A DNA stretch of 64,000 nt, taken from Azospirillum canadense (GTDB lineage Bacteria; Pseudomonadota; Alphaproteobacteria; Azospirillales; Azospirillaceae). The translations under genes and the position numbers were made by a program. The notes below the pieces were generated by a model. The model ran no database searches, was not told the DNA's origin, and saw only the letters and a program-made list of their open reading frames with translations. The stretch covers positions 124,001 to 188,000 of the forward strand of contig NZ_JAOQNG010000001.1 in assembly GCF_025961225.1 (NCBI RefSeq), read 5' to 3'. The stretch's first letter is position 1. Every line of letters starts with the position of its first letter. Shown piece by piece: positions 59,896 to 64,000 of this stretch.

Positions 59896-59932
59896 ACCGG
59901 CGGCCTCAACCCGCCGAAGAGCACAGAGGCCC

Positions 59933-59961
59933 CCTCAGACACCACGCCTCGGGGCACGATC
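59933..59961 (-). repeat. Right inverted repeat of the IS256-family element
   Basis: On the minus strand it reads GATCGTGCCCCGAG followed by GCGTGGTGTCTGAGG, matching the left end. Confidence 0.78.
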
Positions 59962-60007
59962 GAGCCGAATGGCAATTCATGTCACGCAATTTGGCATGGC
60001 TATGTCA

Positions 60008-62710
60008 TCATACCGTAGCGTCGTCGGTTATTGGCGCTGCTGAATTAAAAGCAGGGGCTGCGTCGGTTGGGCTTCCTGCCTGCGATATGCCGTTGGCCCC
60101 TATAAGGTTAGCGCCTGCTAACTGGATGCCAGTCAGGTCGGCTTCCGACAAGTCGGCGTTCGTCAGGTTGGCCCCCGTTAAGTTGGCCCCCGTCAGGTTA
60201 GCGCCCATTAAGCGAGCGCCAGTCAGGTCGGCTTCCGACAGGTCGGCCCCCGTCAGTTTGGCTCCCGCCAGAACGGCGTTCGTCAGATCGGCTCCCTCCA
60301 GCCCGGTGCCCCAAAGAATCGCGCGCGTCAGGTTGGCGCCCCTCAGATTGGTGCATGTTAGGATCGTGCCCCACAGGCTGGCGTCCTCCAGTTCAGCGCC
60401 TGCAAGATTAAGGCAGGATAAGCAAGCCCAGGCGACCCCGGATTCCGACGATGCTCCGATAAGACGATGCAGGGTCGCCCCCGCTAGCCGTGGTTCGCTC
60501 GGATTATCCGGGTCCAGTCTTATGATTGACCGATTGGGTGGATCCAAGGACACCAGCACCGTGGCATGAAGCGCGCCAAGGAGAGTAACTTCGGCGTTGC
60601 GGACCTGCCGTTCTGTTTCGCGCGCCCGCAAATTCCCGCTGGGCATTGGCATGCCGTGCCTGACGCAGTCCTGGAATAATTGGGTGAGGGTTGTCCGCCA
60701 ACAAGCTACATCACGCGGCCCGTCGCCTTCGCGCGGCGGTGCAGCCACCTCCGCTTGCAAGAAGTTCAACAGATCGCTATCCATCGCGGCAGGTCCGCAC
60801 AGAGACAACCAATTCTCCAAGCAGCTCATTACCCTATTGCGACGGTCGCCGCCCTTTAGATCGTCATGAGCGTCTGTGATCTCGCGCACGATGCGCCTTG
60901 CGGTGAGGAATTGGCCGAAGCTTTTGTGCGTGAACTCGACGGAGTGATGCATTTGTCCAGCGTGGGCACGGCAAAAGAAACTATCCAGCAGGCTGGTCAG
61001 CGCTTCGTCGCGATTTTCTGTCAAACGGACAAGATAACGGTCAAGTCCAGCTTTTTCCAATCGGCTTTTTACCACAGGGAAAGGGACAGTTCGATCGCCT
61101 CCACTGTGCCACGCCGCAACCGCAACTTCTTCCAACATCCGTCCTAGATCGGCGCGCGGGATAATGTCCGTGCTTTCGGTCCATCCTTCCTCCGATTTCC
61201 GGTGAAAACGGTTGAGCACATGACTAAAAAGCCGGCTGTAGAGGTCGTGCATCCCTTCAATGCATGTTGCTTTATCCTGTCCTTCTAGGACTAGAACCTG
61301 GGCGAGCAGCCAGTTTAGCAAGGGTTGATCAGTGAGCGAGCCCAAATGTACATTCGTTTGGCTTAGAATATCTGGCATACGCCTTTCCCGGTCGAAGCGA
61401 CGCCACCAATCTGGGCGCTGATCGAGTCCCGCCAGCTTGCGATTGTCGAACCAGTCGAGCTTTTTCGATTCTACCCGGTAACGCAGAACATGTAGCCGGG
61501 ACCCCTCAACGCGAGCAATGGGGTCTGCGGATCCGGCAGCGCCTGGCCGTCCGGCCAGCAGCAGCAATACCCGCATGCCATTGCGGTTCATTTCAGACAA
61601 AGCAAAACCCAAGTTATTTACGAAGCCGGTCAGGATCGCCACCGCGCCCTGGCCGGCCTTCGCCAATTCGTCCAAACCATCAAGGATCAGCACCAGGGGG
61701 GGGCCCAAATCTCCCTTCGCTCGCTCCAGCGCGTCGTGACCCAACTCGTTCCGGACGAAGCGGGCCAGTTCGGTGGCCGCATCGCCCGTGTAGTTCAACC
61801 GGCTGAGCGGCACCAGAAGCACCCGCCGGCCCTGTCGCGCCAGCCGTGCAGCCAGCATGGCGCAGGCGCTCGACTTGCCGGAGCCCGGTTCGCCGGACAG
61901 CACCCGAATGCTGTCCCTCCGGTTGGCATTGGCAGTCCAGCAGTCCAGCGCCTCGTCAAGCCACAGAATGGGAATCCGTCTGGAATCGCTCCTCCGGGCT
62001 GCAGACGGATCCGGCAACTCACCCAGGGATGCTCGCAACGGTACGTACAGATCGTGCAGCGAGCAGCGCGGAATCTTCTCCGGATCAAGCGACCGCAAGG
62101 GCCGATGCACCGCCTCCACCAGCCGCGCGCCGTAGGCCTGCCAGTCGAGCGCCCTCTGTGCGGCCGCATCCAGCGGCGTGCTGCGAGTCACTTCGGCGAG
62201 AAGGTCGCGGTAGTCGGCTTCCCTGTCCCGGTCGCGCAGTTCGCCGGCCAGCGCCAGCGCGAACTCCTCCTGGAAGGCCAGCTGCATCGGTTCGCGCTTA
62301 TCTTCTGTCACGCCGCAGGCCTTCTGCCAGCCAGCGAAGGCGTCCAGCACCGCAGCTAGGGCCGGCCAGCGCTCCGGGTCGGTGAAGGCGTCCTTGGTCA
62401 ATTCCAGGGAGGTGTCGGCAGCGAGGCCGGACAGTTGGGCCTCGATCTCGTTGGGGTCGGCCTCGGCGGTGAGGGCGGGGGCGCCGCGGGCGAAACGCTG
62501 AATCGTGCGCATCGCCGCCATGTAGGCCCCGCGCTGGAGCAGCAGGCGGGCGCCTTCTTCCGCGGTCGGGTCGCCCGGCCCTTCCTTGGTGAAGGCGGTC
62601 GCCGTGTCGATGACGCCTTTTACGGCGCTGTAGAACTTCCCGTCGAAGACATCCACCGCCACCTTGGTGAGGGCGATGGAGAGTTTCTTGTTATCAACCT
62701 TGATCGACAT
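60008..62710 (-). CDS. NACHT-type STAND NTPase with C-terminal pentapeptide repeats (candidate defence/surveillance protein)
   Basis: A 900-residue multidomain protein. Residues 1-~245 are a mainly helical N-terminal region I cannot assign, possibly the effector. The NTPase follows: Walker A GEPGSGKSS (273-281), Walker B LVLILDGLDEL (339-349, the DGLDE form typical of NACHT domains) and the sensor-like LLLLAGRPG (382-390). The NACHT-associated helical region ends in VEFTHKSFGQFLTAR (591-605). About residues 763-880 form a right-handed pentapeptide-repeat helix (A(D/N)LxG units). There are no signal peptide or membrane helices. ATG at 62710 has GGGAG at proper spacing. NACHT proteins in bacteria include anti-phage systems; in those a C-terminal repeat domain often senses the trigger. 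The gene stands alone with no partner effector; the IS256 element ends 46 bp from its stop. The 3' two-thirds is visibly AT-richer than the 5' third and the host. Confidence 0.85.
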   Translation of the reverse strand: MSIKVDNKKLSIALTKVAVDVFDGKFYSAVKGVIDTATAFTKEGPGDPTAEEGARLLLQRGAYMAAMRTIQRFARGAPALTAEADPNEIEAQLSGLAADTSLELTKDAFTDPERWPALAAVLDAFAGWQKACGVTEDKREPMQLAFQEEFALALAGELRDRDREADYRDLLAEVTRSTPLDAAAQRALDWQAYGARLVEAVHRPLRSLDPEKIPRCSLHDLYVPLRASLGELPDPSAARRSDSRRIPILWLDEALDCWTANANRRDSIRVLSGEPGSGKSSACAMLAARLARQGRRVLLVPLSRLNYTGDAATELARFVRNELGHDALERAKGDLGPPLVLILDGLDELAKAGQGAVAILTGFVNNLGFALSEMNRNGMRVLLLLAGRPGAAGSADPIARVEGSRLHVLRYRVESKKLDWFDNRKLAGLDQRPDWWRRFDRERRMPDILSQTNVHLGSLTDQPLLNWLLAQVLVLEGQDKATCIEGMHDLYSRLFSHVLNRFHRKSEEGWTESTDIIPRADLGRMLEEVAVAAWHSGGDRTVPFPVVKSRLEKAGLDRYLVRLTENRDEALTSLLDSFFCRAHAGQMHHSVEFTHKSFGQFLTARRIVREITDAHDDLKGGDRRNRVMSCLENWLSLCGPAAMDSDLLNFLQAEVAAPPREGDGPRDVACWRTTLTQLFQDCVRHGMPMPSGNLRARETERQVRNAEVTLLGALHATVLVSLDPPNRSIIRLDPDNPSEPRLAGATLHRLIGASSESGVAWACLSCLNLAGAELEDASLWGTILTCTNLRGANLTRAILWGTGLEGADLTNAVLAGAKLTGADLSEADLTGARLMGANLTGANLTGANLTNADLSEADLTGIQLAGANLIGANGISQAGSPTDAAPAFNSAAPITDDATV

Positions 62711-62808
62711 GCGGCGCTCCCTTTCGGAAGACCGCCCATAATGGGTTGAAACCTCTCCATCACTCAACCCATGCGACAAAACGCCTGCGGACCCTTGGCG
62801 TCGCGGGG

Positions 62809-63141
62809 TCAGTCCACGATGAACAGCTTGGCGCCGGTGCGGGTCGAGGAGCGGTGGGCAGCGTCGCCGAAGTTGGAGACTTGGTAGCTCATGCCCGGCA
62901 GAAGCTTAAAGCTGCGCCCGTCGCGCAGTTCGGTGTCCAACTCGCCTTCCAGCACGTACAGGACATGTCCGCGGTCGCACCAGTGGTCGGCGAGGTAGCC
63001 CGGCGAATACTCGACGCTGCGCACCCGTAGGTCGCCGATCTGGAAGCTGCGCCACGTGGCCATCCCGGTTTCGCCGGGGTGCTCGGTCGGCTCGACCTTG
63101 CTCCAGTCGGTGATGGTGAAGGGCAGGGGAGGAATGTTCAT
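62809..63141 (-). CDS. DHCW-motif cupin protein
   Basis: A 110-residue single-domain cupin. It contains DHWCDRGHVLYVLEGELDTEL, the DHCW-type first cupin motif with likely metal ligands, and GMSYQVSNFGDAAHRS as the second. Function is unknown for this family. ATG at 63141 has GGGAGG-like sequence upstream on the minus strand; the frame extends to 63246. It may be the last chromosomal gene before the accessory segment. Confidence 0.87.
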   Translation of the reverse strand: MNIPPLPFTITDWSKVEPTEHPGETGMATWRSFQIGDLRVRSVEYSPGYLADHWCDRGHVLYVLEGELDTELRDGRSFKLLPGMSYQVSNFGDAAHRSSTRTGAKLFIVD

Positions 63142-63194
63142 GATCGTGCTCTCCGGGCCATGGCGAAATTTGCCCGACGGCTTTACCACAGAGA

Positions 63195-63218
63195 AAAGGC
63201 GTCCGAAGGGACGCCTTT
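63195..63218 (-). terminator. Terminator of the flavoprotein gene
   Basis: On the minus strand AAAGGCGTCC-CTTC-GGACGCCTTTTCTC: a 10-bp stem followed by a short T-run, 25 bp past the stop at 63243. Confidence 0.72.
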
Positions 63219-63242
63219 CGTCACAGTGCCGTGAAGGGACGC

Positions 63243-63965
63243 TCACTCCCCGTCGAACGTCGTCCGGTGGCTTTCCAGCATCACCTCGTCCAAGCGCCTT
63301 CCCGCCGTGAAGCCCTTCAGACCCTCCGGGAAAGCCACGCCGTCCACCAGACGCGGGCAGGGCTCGGGCGTGCCGATGACCTGGGTGACGGGGATGCGGG
63401 CGGCGTAGATGGGCAGGGCGTAGTCCTCCTCCTCGTCGCCAACGCCCTTGTTGCGGACCTTGGCGCTGGCCTCCGCGATCTCCATGCCGACGACCATGGT
63501 CGCCTTGATCTCCTGCGCGGTGCTGGGGCGCAGCTCGGCGTTGCGGCCGGGGTAGAAGCGGTCGATCATGGCGTCCAGCGCGCGGACCTTGGCCTCCGGA
63601 TCCTCAATGATGTGGGCCGTGCCGAAGCACATGGCGGAGCGGTAGTCCACCGAATGGTTGAAACCGCTGCGGGCGAGCACGAGGCTGTCGAGATGCGTCA
63701 CGGTCAGGCAGACCGGCAGCCCCGGCTTCTGCGCCCGCAGCATGCGGCTGGCGGCGGAGCCGTGCCAGTACAGGTGCGTGCCCTCGCGCCAGAAGGCGGT
63801 CGGGGTGCAGAAGGGCTGGCCGTCGATGACGTAGGCGATGTGCGCGACCATCGCCGCGTCGAGGATCGCGTGCACGCTGGCCTGGTCATAGTGGCCGCGC
63901 TCGTGCAGCCGCTTCACCCGGTTGCGGTCGGTGACGGAGTAGGTGTCGGTGGCGGCGTCGGACAT
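63243..63965 (-). CDS. Pyridoxamine 5'-phosphate oxidase-family flavoprotein (NimA/FMN-binding type)
   Basis: A 240-residue split-barrel flavin-binding protein. The N-terminal RNRVKRLHERGHYDQASVHA and then AYVIDGQPFCTPTAFWREGT, LYWHGSAASRML and VCLTVTHLDSLVLARSGFNHSVDYRS are the pattern of the NimA-like pyridoxamine phosphate oxidase-related family. Members bind FMN or heme; the substrate is unknown. ATG at 63965 is chosen over 63983. The downstream cupin gene is 102 bp away behind a terminator. Confidence 0.88.
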   Translation of the reverse strand: MSDAATDTYSVTDRNRVKRLHERGHYDQASVHAILDAAMVAHIAYVIDGQPFCTPTAFWREGTHLYWHGSAASRMLRAQKPGLPVCLTVTHLDSLVLARSGFNHSVDYRSAMCFGTAHIIEDPEAKVRALDAMIDRFYPGRNAELRPSTAQEIKATMVVGMEIAEASAKVRNKGVGDEEEDYALPIYAARIPVTQVIGTPEPCPRLVDGVAFPEGLKGFTAGRRLDEVMLESHRTTFDGE

Positions 63966-64000
63966 CGGCGGGGCCTCGGGCAAGGGACGTCAGGTGGTGG

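Larger units (their letters stand above)
58536..59961 (+). mobile_element. IS256-family insertion sequence, complete
   Basis: About 1.43 kb bounded by 29-bp imperfect inverted repeats (58536-58564 and 59933-59961). These share GATCG at the tip and the inner GCGTGGTGTCTGAGG perfectly, with six mismatches between. It carries one intact transposase gene. The flanking bases (GGGCCGAT left, GAGCCGAA right) are only similar, so a target-site duplication is not proven. It lies between the pnp terminator and the 3' end of the NACHT gene. Confidence 0.85.

Noticed and set aside
60008..60420. The pentapeptide region as a quinolone-resistance (Qnr) gene
   Set aside because: It is the C-terminus of a 900-residue NTPase in one frame, about 24 repeats without Qnr loops and no separate start.

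Overview
The window reads as chromosomal DNA of a high-GC alphaproteobacterium of the Rhodospirillales, most likely Azospirillum and close to A. brasilense. The basis is the overall GC-rich composition, a his cluster in the order hisB-hisH-GNAT-hisA-hisF-hisE followed by a 122-codon HIT protein (an arrangement I recall from A. brasilense), a MucR/Ros regulator, the miaB-phoH-ybeY-corC-lnt-xre-metK-trmB block and the rimP-nusA-ylxR-infB-rbfA-truB-rpsO-pnp block. Most of the window is housekeeping core genome with short intergenic gaps and many start/stop overlaps.

Layout. 1-1841: 3' part of a Tim44-like gene and lytic transglycosylase mltA (+). 2044-6159: histidine operon with an embedded acetyltransferase and a terminal HIT gene (-). 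6307-9837: a lipoprotein, then the HslVU protease (+). 10108-15779 (-): a PAS-PAS sensor kinase, an XRE regulator with an Smr protein, and a LutABC-type lactate oxidation operon. 15860-18507: zinc uptake genes znuCB (-) and znuA (+) diverging from a Zur-type palindrome. 18562-26109: dapB, a USP/TIGR02186/TauE-type operon, an adenosine kinase-like gene, an orphan FabF, an EI24 membrane protein and a bactofilin. 26299-33914: nth, DUF2244, an Ada/Ogt fusion, a membrane spermidine synthase-like protein coupled to an adenylate cyclase, an NfuA-like protein, a degenerate polysaccharide deacetylase and a VanX-type dipeptidase. 34064-38998: tsaB-rimI, a TusA-like gene divergent from mucR, ornithine-lipid genes olsB-olsA, and a DUF2892/ECF sigma pair. 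39141-47712: tRNA/RNA modification, YbeY, CorC, Lnt, MetK and TrmB. 48318-58346: the rimP to pnp transcription/translation operon.

The right end (58536-63965) is the accessory part: a complete IS256-family element lies 46 bp from the 3' end of a 900-residue NACHT-type NTPase with a C-terminal pentapeptide-repeat domain, followed by a DHCW cupin and a pyridoxamine-phosphate-oxidase-like flavoprotein gene. The NACHT/pentapeptide protein is the best candidate in the window for an undescribed (probably anti-phage or surveillance) system.

The other striking signal is repetitive DNA between and inside genes. There are long GC-rich palindromic elements at five intergenic sites; three of their units carry a nested cloverleaf-like structure whose stems show compensatory changes. 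A short motif, CTTGYGTCAAC, is clustered in two unrelated coding regions regardless of strand and frame. Two inverted repeats of the CACCAAGACACCAAG and CACAGAGACACGGAGG type follow dapB and the nfuA-like gene. No tRNA, rRNA or CRISPR array was seen.
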